From Ktedonospora formicarum (GTDB taxonomy: Bacteria > Chloroflexota > Ktedonobacteria > Ktedonobacterales > Ktedonobacteraceae), in NCBI RefSeq assembly GCF_016587355.1, contig NZ_BNJF01000001.1, forward strand, positions 1,240,001-1,304,000: a stretch of 64,000 nucleotides of DNA, in the 5' to 3' direction. Each line of letters begins with the position of its first letter. Position 1 is the stretch's first letter. Below, in pieces: positions 43,363 through 52,198 of this stretch. The position numbers and the translations under genes are program-made. The notes under the pieces were generated by a model. That model searched no databases. It had not been told where the DNA came from and saw only the letters and a program-made list of their open reading frames with translations.

Positions 43363-44334
43363 CTAGCGCCCCCTTCCACCACCGACCCACGCATTCGGCA
43401 CAGGCACACTCTGAAGGATCTCATCAAGCACCATTGTGGATGTAATGGAGCGAACGCGAGCCGCCGGTGTCACTATGATGCGATGAGCGAGCGTGGGCTT
43501 CGTCAAGAGTTTGATATCATCAGGAATAACATAGCCACGACCACGCATAGCAGCCAACGCCTGCGAGGCCCGGAAGAGTGCCAGCGAGCCACGTGGGCTA
43601 ACCCCCAGGTAGATATTGGGGTGGTTGCGTGTTGCGTTTGCCAAGGACACAATATACTCACGTATAGATTGGTCAACATGGATAGATTTCACCTGCTGCT
43701 GAATCGTGACCAACTCCTCAGCAGTCATAATCTGCGCCAGATCTTCCAAAGGGTGATGATGTTGTTGGCTATCCAGAATATTTACCTCATCACCAGGTTG
43801 CGGATAACCCAATTTGATATTCATCATAAAACGATCCAACTGGGCCTCGGGAAGTGGGAATGTCCCCTCATACTCGATAGGGTTTTGCGTAGCCATCACC
43901 ATAAAAGGCTCGGGAAGGCGATAAGATACGCCATCCATAGTCACCTGACCCTCTTCCATAGCCTCCAACAGCGCTGATTGAGTCTTAGGGGTAGCCCGGT
44001 TTATTTCATCTGCGAGCACAATTTGAGCCATAATAGGGCCAGGGCGAAACTCGAAGTTGCCCGTTTTCTGGTTATAAATTGAAACACCTGTCACATCGCT
44101 GGGAAGAAGATCTGGAGTAAATTGAATACGCTTAAATGTGCAACCAATAGAACGAGCGATAGCTTTGGTCAGCACAGTTTTCCCCACGCCGGGAACATCC
44201 TCAATCAAGACATGACCGTGGCAGATAACCGCGATCAGGCTAAACGCGACTGATTCAGCTTTACCTACGATAACACGCTCGACGTTGGCAACCACGCGCT
44301 GCACCGCCGTTGCCAGATCCTGTACAGACTGCAT
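43363..44334 (-). CDS. MoxR family AAA+ ATPase
   Basis: 323 residues. Walker A is [14 protein letters not shown] (near 47-60), Walker [16 protein letters not shown], sensor 1 [23 protein letters not shown], and the lid domain has [22 protein letters not shown]. MoxR ATPases act as chaperones that mature VWA/DUF58 partners. First gene of the three-gene operon. An AGAGG SD precedes ATG 44334. Confidence 0.95.
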   Translation of the reverse strand: MQSVQDLATAVQRVVANVERVIVGKAESVAFSLIAVICHGHVLIEDVPGVGKTVLTKAIARSIGCTFKRIQFTPDLLPSDVTGVSIYNQKTGNFEFRPGPIMAQIVLADEINRATPKTQSALLEAMEEGQVTMDGVSYRLPEPFMVMATQNPIEYEGTFPLPEAQLDRFMMNIKLGYPQPGDEVNILDSQQHHHPLEDLAQIMTAEELVTIQQQVKSIHVDQSIREYIVSLANATRNHPNIYLGVSPRGSLALFRASQALAAMRGRGYVIPDDIKLLTKPTLAHRIIVTPAARVRSITSTMVLDEILQSVPVPNAWVGGGRGR

Positions 44335-45083
44335 ATGTTTTTTACCTCTGTGAGGGACTATAGAGAGGTCGATTCTAGACAGATTTTACCATGATTCGCG
44401 CCAAAATGCCCCCTTCCTTTAATAAGCTGGCAAGATCACTCCCAAATCAGCCTCGCTGGAGGGCACGCAGTTCTTTAATGTTCAGGGCTAAGAGGTAATA
44501 GCATGTTGCGCGGACGTCGCCCGCGCAACATGCTATTACCTCTTAGCTAGAGGGCCCCACTTATATATTTCATCATGCATATGTGCAAGCCCTGACAATT
44601 CAGAAATGATACGCGCGTTCTGGCTAACTAGAATAAAACAGTTGATAACGTTGCGGTCCTGACACAATCATCTCTACTGGTCCCTAATTATAAATTGGTG
44701 AGTCAACTCTATTAGATGTACCACATAGTATACGGCAAGGAAAGGTATCATCTCACAATTTCGACACTCTTTAGGATACACATCCAACCATTCAGAATAC
44801 TCATATCTCACAGTACGATTTCGCACATAGATAAAGCCGCCTGAGAACTACACTGATATTATCGTATGGCAATCATGTCTGTTACGTCTTCGGAAAAGAG
44901 TACCACTCGCACACCTGGTATACCTCCATAAGAGCAGCGAAATATCCTAATGCTCCCCTGCTCATCTTTCGGTCTACTATATGAACGTGAGTATAGCAAG
45001 AGGTGTGCCTTTGAAGCTGAAAAATACTGACGATGGTGAGGGCAAGACTATGCTGTAGGATAAGAGTATGTTAGAATGGGGCC
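44335..45083. other. Large intergenic region between moxR and acyP
   Basis: 749 bases with no supported gene. A perfect 27-bp inverted repeat lies at 44487-44547. The stretch 44445-44475 (hairpin CCTCGCTGGAGG followed by GCACG) resembles part of the leader elements at 12705 and 33700, but weakly. A TGTTAGAAT extended -10 box near 45070 may serve acyP. The middle 400 bases are AT-rich and featureless. Confidence 0.5.
44487..44547. repeat. Perfect 27-bp inverted repeat with a 7-base loop
   Basis: Left arm 44487-44513 begins GCTAAGAGGTAATAGC; right arm 44521-44547 is its exact complement; the loop is ACGTCGC. There is no T tract on either side. It is far longer than a typical terminator and has no ORF inside. 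Confidence 0.9.
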
Positions 45084-45403
45084 ATGAATCAGAGCGAAGA
45101 TAAGCACAGTCAAACGCAGGCTGAGGAGCTCCATGCCCTGGTGCATGGACGGGTCCAGGGTGTCGGCTTTCGACAATTCGTTGTCGAGCAGGCGCGCCGC
45201 TTGCGTTTACGTGGCTATACGCGAAACACAAACAGCGGAGATGTCGAAGTTGTCGCTCAAGGGGCGCGTCCAGCGCAAGAACAGCTCCTTGAGCATCTGC
45301 GCCTGGGTCCCCATCGGCCAGTGTACGCCATGTCGAAATGACCTGGAGAGCACTCACAGAGCATTTCACAGACTTCCATATTCGCTGGGACTATACATTA
45401 TAG
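45084..45403 (+). pseudogene. acyP: Acylphosphatase with a one-base frameshift
   Basis: Acylphosphatase hydrolyses carboxyl-phosphate bonds. The first frame has the catalytic loop HGRVQGVGFRQFV and GYTRNTNSGDVEVVAQG, then changes at 45309-45312 (a run of four C) and stops early at 45341. The -1 frame continues from 45311 with SASVRHVEMTWRAL, then FHIRWDY, the usual acylphosphatase ending, to TAG 45403. Adding one C to the run restores a normal protein of about 106 residues. This may be a true mutation, a sequencing error in a C run, or less likely a programmed shift. It lies about 100 bases upstream of gatC on the same strand. Confidence 0.8.
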
Positions 45404-45505
45404 CCAAACAGTAGCCTGTTGTAAAAACACTCGCCAACGCCGCCTCATTGGCGGCTAGCTGCGCTCAAGCGCATGAATGGCAAGCTGTCTAAAGAGGGGA
45501 TGTTT

Positions 45506-45796
45506 ATGATCGATCGCGAAACGGTGACGAGTGTCGCAAAGCTCGCTAGACTCTCGCTCAGCGAGGAAGAGATTAATCTTTTCGGTGGTCAACTGTCCGC
45601 CATTCTCGAACATATCCAGATTCTTCAGGAAGCCGATGTGAGTGGTGTCTCACCAACGGCACATGCTTCCCGTCTGACCAATATCACGCGCCTTGATGCT
45701 CCTCAGCCTTCATATTCACCCGAAGAGCTCCTGGCAAACGCCCCCGATCAAGATGAAAACTGCCTGAAAGTCAATGCGGTGCTAGAGGGAGAATAA
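45506..45796 (+). CDS. gatC: Aspartyl/glutamyl-tRNA amidotransferase subunit C
   Basis: 96 residues from ATG 45506, with AAAGAGGGG just upstream; longer in-frame starts sit before the SD. GatC wraps around GatA and stabilises the GatCAB complex that amidates Glu-tRNA(Gln) and Asp-tRNA(Asn). Family features are VTSVAKLARLSLSEEEI, QLSAILEHIQILQEADVSGVSPTAH and a C-terminal VNAVLEGE. It is followed after 7 bases by gatA. gatB is not in the window. The upstream 80 bases hold a GCCGCC/GGCGGC hairpin near 45440. Confidence 0.95.
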   Translation: MIDRETVTSVAKLARLSLSEEEINLFGGQLSAILEHIQILQEADVSGVSPTAHASRLTNITRLDAPQPSYSPEELLANAPDQDENCLKVNAVLEGE

Positions 45797-45803
45797 GTGT
45801 ACT

Positions 45804-47264
45804 ATGCCTGACCTACATACTTTGACCATCCATGAGGCCGCTGACCTGCTTCGTCAGCGTAAGCTCTCTTCCGTAGAGCTTACCAAAGCGCATCTTGAGC
45901 GCATTCGAGCTGTTGAAGACAAGGTAAAAGCCTTCACTCTTGTCACCGATGAACTGGCCCTCAAGCAGGCTGAAGAGGCAGATAAGCGCATAGCCAGCGG
46001 AGAGAATCTGTCGCCCTTGACTGGCATCCCCCTGGCAATCAAGGATGTTATCTGTACCAAAGATATCACCACCACCTGCGGGTCGCGTATGCTGGAGAAT
46101 TTCCGACCTCCCTACGATGCGGCAGTGATGGAAAAACTCAATGCGGCTGGCGCGGTCATGCTGGGAAAGACCAACATGGACGAGTTCGCGATGGGCTCAT
46201 CAACTGAACACTCAGCCTTCTTCCCTACACACAATCCCTGGGGCCTGGATCGCGCGCCAGGAGGCAGTAGTGGCGGTTCGGCGGCGGTGGTTGCGGCTGG
46301 GATGGCGATGGGTTCATATGGAAGTGACACTGGTGGTTCGATTCGCCAACCAGGCGCACTATGTAATGTGCTGGGTCTCAAGCCAACCTATGGGCGCGTC
46401 TCACGCTATGGACTGATTGCCTTCGCCTCCTCACTAGACCAGATTGGTCCCTTCGCGCGTGACGCTCAGGACGCGGCAATCCTGCTTCAAGCAGTTGCAG
46501 GTCATGATAAGCGTGACTCCACCAGCGCTCCTAACGAGGTGCCAGATTACAGCAAGGCTCTGACTGGCAACTTGAAAGGGATGCGCCTGGGCGTTCCGAA
46601 AGAATACTGGGTAGATGGCATGGATCCAGGCGTTGAGCGTGTGGTTCGTGATGCCATCGAGACTCTACGCGAACTGGGCGCGGAGATCGTCGATGTCTCG
46701 CTTCCCCATACCAAGTACGGCCTCGCCGCATACTATATCATCGCTCCAGCGGAGGCCAGCGCTAACCTGTCGCGCTACGACGGCGTCAAGTATGGTTATT
46801 CCTACCGCGATACCAGCGATATGTGGGAAGCGATGGAGAAGACCCGCCAGTATGGCTTCGGGGCTGAGGTTAAGCGCCGCATCATGTTGGGCACCTATGC
46901 TCTCTCAGCAGGCTACTATGACGCGTACTATAAACAGGCCGAGAAGGTCCGCGCCCTGATCAAGCGTGACTTCGACGAAGTCTTTACACAAGTCGATGCC
47001 CTGGTCAGCCCGGCCAGCCCAACCGTAGCATTCAAGCTGGGTGAAATCTCCGACCCCTACCAGATGTATCTGCAAGATATGTTCACCATCCCAGCCAACC
47101 TGGCTGGGATCTGCGGCGTCTCCATCCCAGGTGGTTTCAGCGAGAATCTGCCAGTTGGCGTCCAGCTACTGGGTGACACCTTTAAAGAAGAGACCATCCT
47201 GCACATTGCCGACGCCTTCGGGCGTGCCACTGATCATCATAAGCAGTGGCCTGCGCATCTCTAG
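45804..47264 (+). CDS. gatA: Aspartyl/glutamyl-tRNA amidotransferase subunit A
   Basis: 486 residues, normal length. This amidase subunit releases ammonia from glutamine for tRNA transamidation. The Ser-cisSer-Lys triad is visible: Lys80 (PLAIKDVI), Ser155 (GGSSGGSAA) and nucleophile Ser179 (DTGGSIRQPG). The C-terminal region FTIPANLAGICGVSIPGG is also typical. It lies 7 bases after gatC, and a terminator-like hairpin follows the stop. Confidence 0.97.
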   Translation: MPDLHTLTIHEAADLLRQRKLSSVELTKAHLERIRAVEDKVKAFTLVTDELALKQAEEADKRIASGENLSPLTGIPLAIKDVICTKDITTTCGSRMLENFRPPYDAAVMEKLNAAGAVMLGKTNMDEFAMGSSTEHSAFFPTHNPWGLDRAPGGSSGGSAAVVAAGMAMGSYGSDTGGSIRQPGALCNVLGLKPTYGRVSRYGLIAFASSLDQIGPFARDAQDAAILLQAVAGHDKRDSTSAPNEVPDYSKALTGNLKGMRLGVPKEYWVDGMDPGVERVVRDAIETLRELGAEIVDVSLPHTKYGLAAYYIIAPAEASANLSRYDGVKYGYSYRDTSDMWEAMEKTRQYGFGAEVKRRIMLGTYALSAGYYDAYYKQAEKVRALIKRDFDEVFTQVDALVSPASPTVAFKLGEISDPYQMYLQDMFTIPANLAGICGVSIPGGFSENLPVGVQLLGDTFKEETILHIADAFGRATDHHKQWPAHL

Positions 47265-47278
47265 CCTAATATTCCTGC

Positions 47279-47312
47279 CTGACCCCCTACAATGTCTCTT
47301 GTAGGGGGTCAG
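47279..47312 (+). terminator. Terminator-like hairpin after gatA
   Basis: A perfect 14-bp stem (CTGACCCCCTACAA) with a 6-base loop, 14 bases after the gatA stop. No long T run follows. Confidence 0.65.
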
Positions 47313-47408
47313 CTACGTTAATACTCATTGGTTCTATTTATCAAAGCTATACATCAATGCAATTCAATATATTCATCCCACTCTACTCACGAGCGCGTAT
47401 CACTCGCA

Positions 47409-47453
47409 GCGTTCGCGCGTATTTATTAATACAAATCTACAATACGCGAACGC
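47409..47453. promoter_or_regulatory. Inverted repeat upstream of the D,D-carboxypeptidase gene
   Basis: GCGTTCGCG plus GTATT pairs with AATAC plus GCGAACGC with one 2-base bulge, around a 17-base AT-rich loop. It lies 40 bases before the ATG and could be an operator or leader hairpin. Confidence 0.45.
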
Positions 47454-47492
47454 ATCTTAATTGTTTCTATTGCTTCAATCAGGAAATAGCTT

Positions 47493-48449
47493 ATGAATCG
47501 CCGTTTCATTCTCGCAGTCACTTTAGTCTTTACTGTTAGTTGCGTACTGCTTGGGACGCTCCTGCTCTATGCGTCACAGGCCCCAATGAGCGTTGAGGCA
47601 GCACCTACTGCTACGCTTGTACCGGAGACCCCCACCCCTTCTCCCACGCCCCTTCCCGTGCTCACCGTCAAAGGAGAGTTCCCAACGATTTCAGCACAGA
47701 TTGGCTACCTCTTTGATACCCAAAGTGGAAACGTGCTCTTTGATCAACATGGGGAAGAGCCTGTCCAGATGGCAAGCACCACAAAAATCATGACGGCACT
47801 CATCGCTATTCAGACAGGGAATCTGGACCAAGAGATTACGGTACAGAAAGACGCCTATCTGCATGTCATTACAGAGGGGAGCAGTAACGCAGGTCTGGCT
47901 GTAGGGGAGACATTTACCCTACGCGAACTTCTCTATGGATTGATGCTTCCCTCAGGAGGCGATGCAGCTTATGCCATCGCTGATACGCTTGCTGGGTCAA
48001 CGGATCGGTTCGTGGTACGCATGAACCTCTTCGCACTCAGGCTTCATCTCTTCCAGACTCGCTACACCAATGTAGATGGTCTAACTACCGAAGGGGGACA
48101 TTATTCGTCCGCAGCCGACCTGGTCAAACTCACAAACTATGCGATGCAACAACCGCTCTTCCGCGAGATTGTCCAGACAAAGACATATACCTTACCTGCC
48201 ACAGACAAACATAACTCCCATACCTGGGAGAACACCAACAAACTGCTGGCAAGCTATGATGGCATGCTGGGCGTAAAGACCGGGCACACCGATCTAGCAG
48301 GCTATTGTCTGGTATTCGAGGCCAAACGCAATGGGCAGACTCTTTTGGGAGTGGTTCTCAACAGCCCCGATGAAACCACACGCGATAAAAGCGCGGCAAC
48401 GCTCTTAGACTGGGGCTTTAGCCTGCCTCTGGAAATTCCAGCGACCTGA
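47493..48449 (+). CDS. D-alanyl-D-alanine carboxypeptidase (S11 family)
   Basis: 318 residues. A signal/anchor helix (5-27), a Pro/Thr-rich linker (41-57), then the penicillin-binding S11 domain. It trims the terminal D-Ala of peptidoglycan stem peptides outside the membrane. The SxxK motif is Ser95-Lys98 (ASTTKIM) and KTG is 261-263 (VKTGHT). The second motif reads SGG (153-155, LPSGGDAA) where SxN is expected, so the Asn is replaced by Gly. Length is short for PBP5, lacking its C-terminal anchor domain. An AGGAAA SD precedes the ATG. Confidence 0.92.
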   Translation: MNRRFILAVTLVFTVSCVLLGTLLLYASQAPMSVEAAPTATLVPETPTPSPTPLPVLTVKGEFPTISAQIGYLFDTQSGNVLFDQHGEEPVQMASTTKIMTALIAIQTGNLDQEITVQKDAYLHVITEGSSNAGLAVGETFTLRELLYGLMLPSGGDAAYAIADTLAGSTDRFVVRMNLFALRLHLFQTRYTNVDGLTTEGGHYSSAADLVKLTNYAMQQPLFREIVQTKTYTLPATDKHNSHTWENTNKLLASYDGMLGVKTGHTDLAGYCLVFEAKRNGQTLLGVVLNSPDETTRDKSAATLLDWGFSLPLEIPAT

Positions 48450-48538
48450 GAACATTCCTTACATCTTCCTGGTAGCAGAAAGTATGGGACAAAGTTGCGC
48501 GCTACGGTCCTAAGCATAGTAGTTCTGCGCGGTAGGTA

Positions 48539-48568
48539 CTGACAAGCACCTACCAAACATGATAGAAT
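48539..48568 (+). promoter_or_regulatory. Promoter of the metallophosphoesterase-pth unit
   Basis: CTGACA (48539-48544), an 18-base spacer and TAGAAT (48563-48568) with TG one base before the -10. A GGTAGGT/ACCTACC inverted repeat overlaps the -35 region and could be an operator. Confidence 0.55.
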
Positions 48569-48614
48569 GGTCCCACCAACTTCTGCTATTTAGTTAAAAA
48601 AAGAGTGTAGTTGA

Positions 48615-49838
48615 ATGCGTTATGCTATTTTTACCGATATCCATGCGAATTTAGAAGCGCTAGAGGCCGTACTCGCAAAAATAGACGAACTCGCCAGAGA
48701 ACAGCCTATTGATCAGATCTGGTTTCTAGGCGATCTCGTTGGCTACGGTCCCAACCCCAATGAGTGCATTGAGATGCTGCGCGAGCGCACCAATGTCATT
48801 ATAGCTGGGAACCATGACTGGGCGGCGGTCGGGAAAATCGACCTGGAGGAGTTTAGCGAGGCCGCACGCATCTCGGCGGAATGGACGCAAGAACAACTCA
48901 CCCAGGAGCACATCGACTTCCTCGCAGACCTCCCCGAGCGGCTACAGATTGGCTCCTGCACACTAGTACACGGTAGCCCCTACGGCCCCCTCTGGGAATA
49001 TCTCACCTCTGAAGTTCTCGCGGAACGCAGCTTTCAACATTTCGACAGTCGCTTTTGTCTAGTTGGTCATACTCACGTTCCGATTATTTTCCAGCAGCCT
49101 GATACATACTCAACCACTCCAACCGCTCCCCTAGCAGGTAATGAGGAGCAAATCAAAGTGCAAGAGGCTCAGGCGGTTGCAGAAGCTCAGGCCGATTTCG
49201 TCGCGAATACCTCATTTATGGAGGAAGATGACGAGGATACTGTAGAGTTGGCTGCGGTCAGCCCAGCCCAGCTTTCAACACAGGCTGAAACCACTCAAAA
49301 CCAGGCCCACGTCACATCTAGCAAGCATGATGTCTCAGAGAGCGAGGAAGAACCCTCAGAGCCAGAAATAAGCGAGAGCGATGAGGAGACGGAACTTCTG
49401 GAGGAAGAGGAAGAAGATATCACTGAGGAAGAGACGCAACGTCTTGGGGAAGAGGAAGACAACGAAGACGGTGAGATCTATATTGAACATGTGACTTCTG
49501 AGCAGGATATTCAGAGCGCTGAGGATAGCCTGAATCAGGAGATTGAAGAACTATTGGCCCTACTCGGTCTGAGCCAGAGTATGGTACAGGTAACCAATGA
49601 AATGATCGTTCCCCCTGAAGGAAACTGGCAGGCTGCATCAGGCTATCGCGCCATCATCAACCCTGGTGGTGTTGGTCAGCCACGCGATGGTGATCCACGT
49701 GCCGCCTTTATGATCTATGATACTGAACGCGGCTTTACTTTCTATCGCGTCGAATACCCTATCGAGAAAACACAGGAGAAGATCGAGAAGGCGGGCCTGC
49801 CTCCCTACCTGGCAACACGTCTATCTTACGGTCGCTAA
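48615..49838 (+). CDS. Metallophosphoesterase with a large acidic insertion
   Basis: 407 residues. The metal motifs of the calcineurin-like fold are complete: Asp8/His10 (FTDIHAN), GDLVGYG with Asp40, GNHD (66-68), His119 (LVHGSPYG) and GHTH (151-154). The family's usual ending NPGGVGQPRDGDPRAAF starts only at residue 349. Between 160 and 345 lies an extra stretch rich in Glu, Asp, Ser and Gln, which relatives lack. It likely forms a disordered acidic tether. Substrate unknown (phosphodiester or phosphoprotein). It lies 12 bases before pth in the same direction. Confidence 0.88.
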   Translation: MRYAIFTDIHANLEALEAVLAKIDELAREQPIDQIWFLGDLVGYGPNPNECIEMLRERTNVIIAGNHDWAAVGKIDLEEFSEAARISAEWTQEQLTQEHIDFLADLPERLQIGSCTLVHGSPYGPLWEYLTSEVLAERSFQHFDSRFCLVGHTHVPIIFQQPDTYSTTPTAPLAGNEEQIKVQEAQAVAEAQADFVANTSFMEEDDEDTVELAAVSPAQLSTQAETTQNQAHVTSSKHDVSESEEEPSEPEISESDEETELLEEEEEDITEEETQRLGEEEDNEDGEIYIEHVTSEQDIQSAEDSLNQEIEELLALLGLSQSMVQVTNEMIVPPEGNWQAASGYRAIINPGGVGQPRDGDPRAAFMIYDTERGFTFYRVEYPIEKTQEKIEKAGLPPYLATRLSYGR

Positions 49839-49850
49839 CACATCTATTCT

Positions 49851-50522
49851 ATGAAATTACTTGTTGGATTGGGCAATCCGGGCTCACAATATGAGCGAAC
49901 ACGCCACAATGTCGGTTTCCGGGTTTTAGACACGCTAGCGGATAAGCTAGGTCTACGTTGGGAGCGACATGGACGCTCCATGATTAGTAACACGACAATC
50001 GAAAATGAGAAAACAGTTCTGGTCAAGCCGCTAACGTTTATGAACAATAGCGGCGAGGCTGTAGGTGAGCTTCAGCGCTGGTATAAGCTGGCATCAGAAG
50101 ACATTCTGGTCATCTATGATGAATTAGACCTTCCCAATGGACAGATTCGCCTCCGGGCGAAGGGCAGCGCGGGCGGGCACAATGGTATGAAAAGCCTTAT
50201 CCAACATCTCCATACCGACCAGTTCCCCCGCCTGCGTGTAGGTATTGGACGACCAGCCAACCGAAGACCAGACACAATCAATTATGTGCTTGGTATTCCT
50301 TCCAAGGATGACTATATTACGCTGCTTCAGGCCGAAGATCGGTCCGTCGAGGCCATCCCACTCATTCTCCGCGAGGGCGTTGATACGGCGATGAATATCC
50401 TCAACGTTGATCCAGATGCAGAGCGTAAGGCAGAAGAAAAACGGCGCTTAAAGTTAGAGCGCGAGCAGGCTCGCAAACAACGCGAAAGCACGAACAATAC
50501 CGAGGGAGCCTCTTCCCCCTAG
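49851..50522 (+). CDS. pth: Peptidyl-tRNA hydrolase
   Basis: 223 residues. It frees tRNA from peptidyl-tRNA dropped by ribosomes. Visible are GLGNPGSQYERTRHNVGF (Asn9, catalytic His19), the PLTFMNNSGEAV block, Asp90 (YDELDLPNG) and KGSAGGHNGMKSLI. The core ends near residue 190; a further 30 residues are a highly charged helix (EEKRRLKLEREQARKQRE) not needed for catalysis in relatives. It lies 12 bases after the metallophosphoesterase gene, which suggests co-transcription; mfd, a common pth neighbour, is 4 kb further on. Confidence 0.97.
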   Translation: MKLLVGLGNPGSQYERTRHNVGFRVLDTLADKLGLRWERHGRSMISNTTIENEKTVLVKPLTFMNNSGEAVGELQRWYKLASEDILVIYDELDLPNGQIRLRAKGSAGGHNGMKSLIQHLHTDQFPRLRVGIGRPANRRPDTINYVLGIPSKDDYITLLQAEDRSVEAIPLILREGVDTAMNILNVDPDAERKAEEKRRLKLEREQARKQRESTNNTEGASSP

Positions 50523-50591
50523 CCAGCCATCAGCTTCCCATCAGCCCACAGTGAATCGAGCCACCAGATCATGAGAGGAGCAACAGCCAAC

Positions 50592-52190
50592 ATGCAGCGC
50601 ATTTCCCGGCAGGCATTGCAGGAAGATATTCATCAACTTGCGCGTACCCTCGCCGAAGCGCATCCCGACCCTTATACAACAAGAGGTGGACCTATCGCCT
50701 TTCATCATCGGGTTCAGAAGTTGCTTGCGGGCATACCAGAAGATGGCATGAGCCAACATCAATTCTCTCATTACGTCCACCCCCTGATCGCTGCTCCCGG
50801 TGATGGGCATACCCAACTTTTCGAGCCGGAGAACCCCCAAGAGACTACTACGCAGCCTACACGCCGTCTCTGGCTACACTGGGAAATCATTGAGCAGGAA
50901 TTCTATCTGGCAATTACCTGCTATGCTGAGCTTGAAGTGCTAATTGGAGCACGCCTGCTCGCCATTAATGATCTGGCTCTGGAGACGCTGTTGCAACGCA
51001 TGGGAACCTACCAGGGCTATGACAACGTCTATCAAAACCTACACCACCTGGCCCAAAGCCTGGAAAGTCCCTCTCTGCTGGCTCTCCTACTCGCACAGGA
51101 TGAGCCACCTGCCGAGATTCGTCTGACACTCAAGCTCGCGGATTCCAGCCAGAAGACGCTCAACGTGCCACTTACCGCAGAGCAGCCTGGTATTCCGCTA
51201 GAAGCAGATAGCGCCTTCGTGCTACCACCCCTCAATGCGGCACGCATGTGCCACACCTTTCTAGATGCACATTATCAGGTAGCATACCTACGCATCGAAT
51301 CGCTACTCTATTATCGCGAGCATTTTGAATATTTGACCACTCTCGGGCATACACAAAACGTCGACCGCTGGCTGGAAGATGTAGGGCATGCCTTACCACC
51401 TGAGAAAACCTTCCCCAAGACGCGAGAAGAGCGCATCGCCATGGTTCCGGCGGCGACAAGCTTGTTGCGCGACCTCTTCTCAGCAATGCGCCTGGCTCAT
51501 ACCTCTACCCTCATTGTAGACCTACGCTTCTGTTCCGACGGCGGCTCATTCTTTACGACCATCCTGAATTACTTCCTATATGGAATCGGAGCCCTGCAAA
51601 TAGAGAATAACGGTTACCAGATCAAGCGTTATTCACCACTTTACTTTGAAAACTATACGCAGGACAGCTCCGAACAATACGCCGAAGCCATACGTAACGG
51701 GGGCTATGACTACAGCGACGAGATGAGATGGCGGCAGGGACCAATCTTTGAGCACACAACACGAGCACGCCTGCAAGCGCTGACAGACTTGCGCTTGCTG
51801 TCCAGGCACTCGCTCTCTTTTGCCAGAGAATTTCAGAGTCGCGCCTACGAGGCGGCCTGGACCCCTCAAGTCTATGTCCTTACTTCAACCCAAACGTATA
51901 GTGCTGGCGTCACTACCGCTGTGTCTCTACTCAGGCACGGCGCGATCTTAATAGGTACACCTCCCGCTCAGAACGGAAACAGTTTCAGCGGCGGTTTAAG
52001 TTTCACGCTCAAATACTCACGCATCAAGGGCAATATCCCCTTTAAACGCCAGATACTCTTTCCCCCCGATGAGGGGAAAGAGCAGATCATACGTCCTCAC
52101 CATGAACTCACATATGACTATCTGGCCTCACATAACTATGACCCTAACGCCAGCATCCAGCTTGTTCTGGATACACTGGCTGAGGCGTAA
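50592..52190 (+). CDS. S41 (tail-specific) peptidase-like protein
   Basis: 532 residues from ATG 50592, with GAGAGGAG 11 bases upstream; the ATG seven codons earlier overlaps that SD. The C-terminal half matches the S41/C-terminal-processing peptidase fold: HTSTLIVDLRFCSDGGSFF, then VLTSTQTYSAGVTTAVSLL with the expected nucleophile Ser in YSAG, and IGTPPAQNGNSFSG. The N-terminal half resembles helical S41 accessory domains. No signal peptide or PDZ domain is visible, so it may be cytoplasmic and not a classic Prc. Its stop is 8 bases from the convergent sdpI-like gene. Confidence 0.75.
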   Translation: MQRISRQALQEDIHQLARTLAEAHPDPYTTRGGPIAFHHRVQKLLAGIPEDGMSQHQFSHYVHPLIAAPGDGHTQLFEPENPQETTTQPTRRLWLHWEIIEQEFYLAITCYAELEVLIGARLLAINDLALETLLQRMGTYQGYDNVYQNLHHLAQSLESPSLLALLLAQDEPPAEIRLTLKLADSSQKTLNVPLTAEQPGIPLEADSAFVLPPLNAARMCHTFLDAHYQVAYLRIESLLYYREHFEYLTTLGHTQNVDRWLEDVGHALPPEKTFPKTREERIAMVPAATSLLRDLFSAMRLAHTSTLIVDLRFCSDGGSFFTTILNYFLYGIGALQIENNGYQIKRYSPLYFENYTQDSSEQYAEAIRNGGYDYSDEMRWRQGPIFEHTTRARLQALTDLRLLSRHSLSFAREFQSRAYEAAWTPQVYVLTSTQTYSAGVTTAVSLLRHGAILIGTPPAQNGNSFSGGLSFTLKYSRIKGNIPFKRQILFPPDEGKEQIIRPHHELTYDYLASHNYDPNASIQLVLDTLAEA

Positions 52191-52198
52191 TATCCTTG

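Noticed and set aside
44866..45010. Short minus-strand open stretch ending in a protein-like tail (VRVVLFSEDVTDM)
   Set aside because: No start with an SD and no recognisable family; it could be a remnant but cannot be supported.
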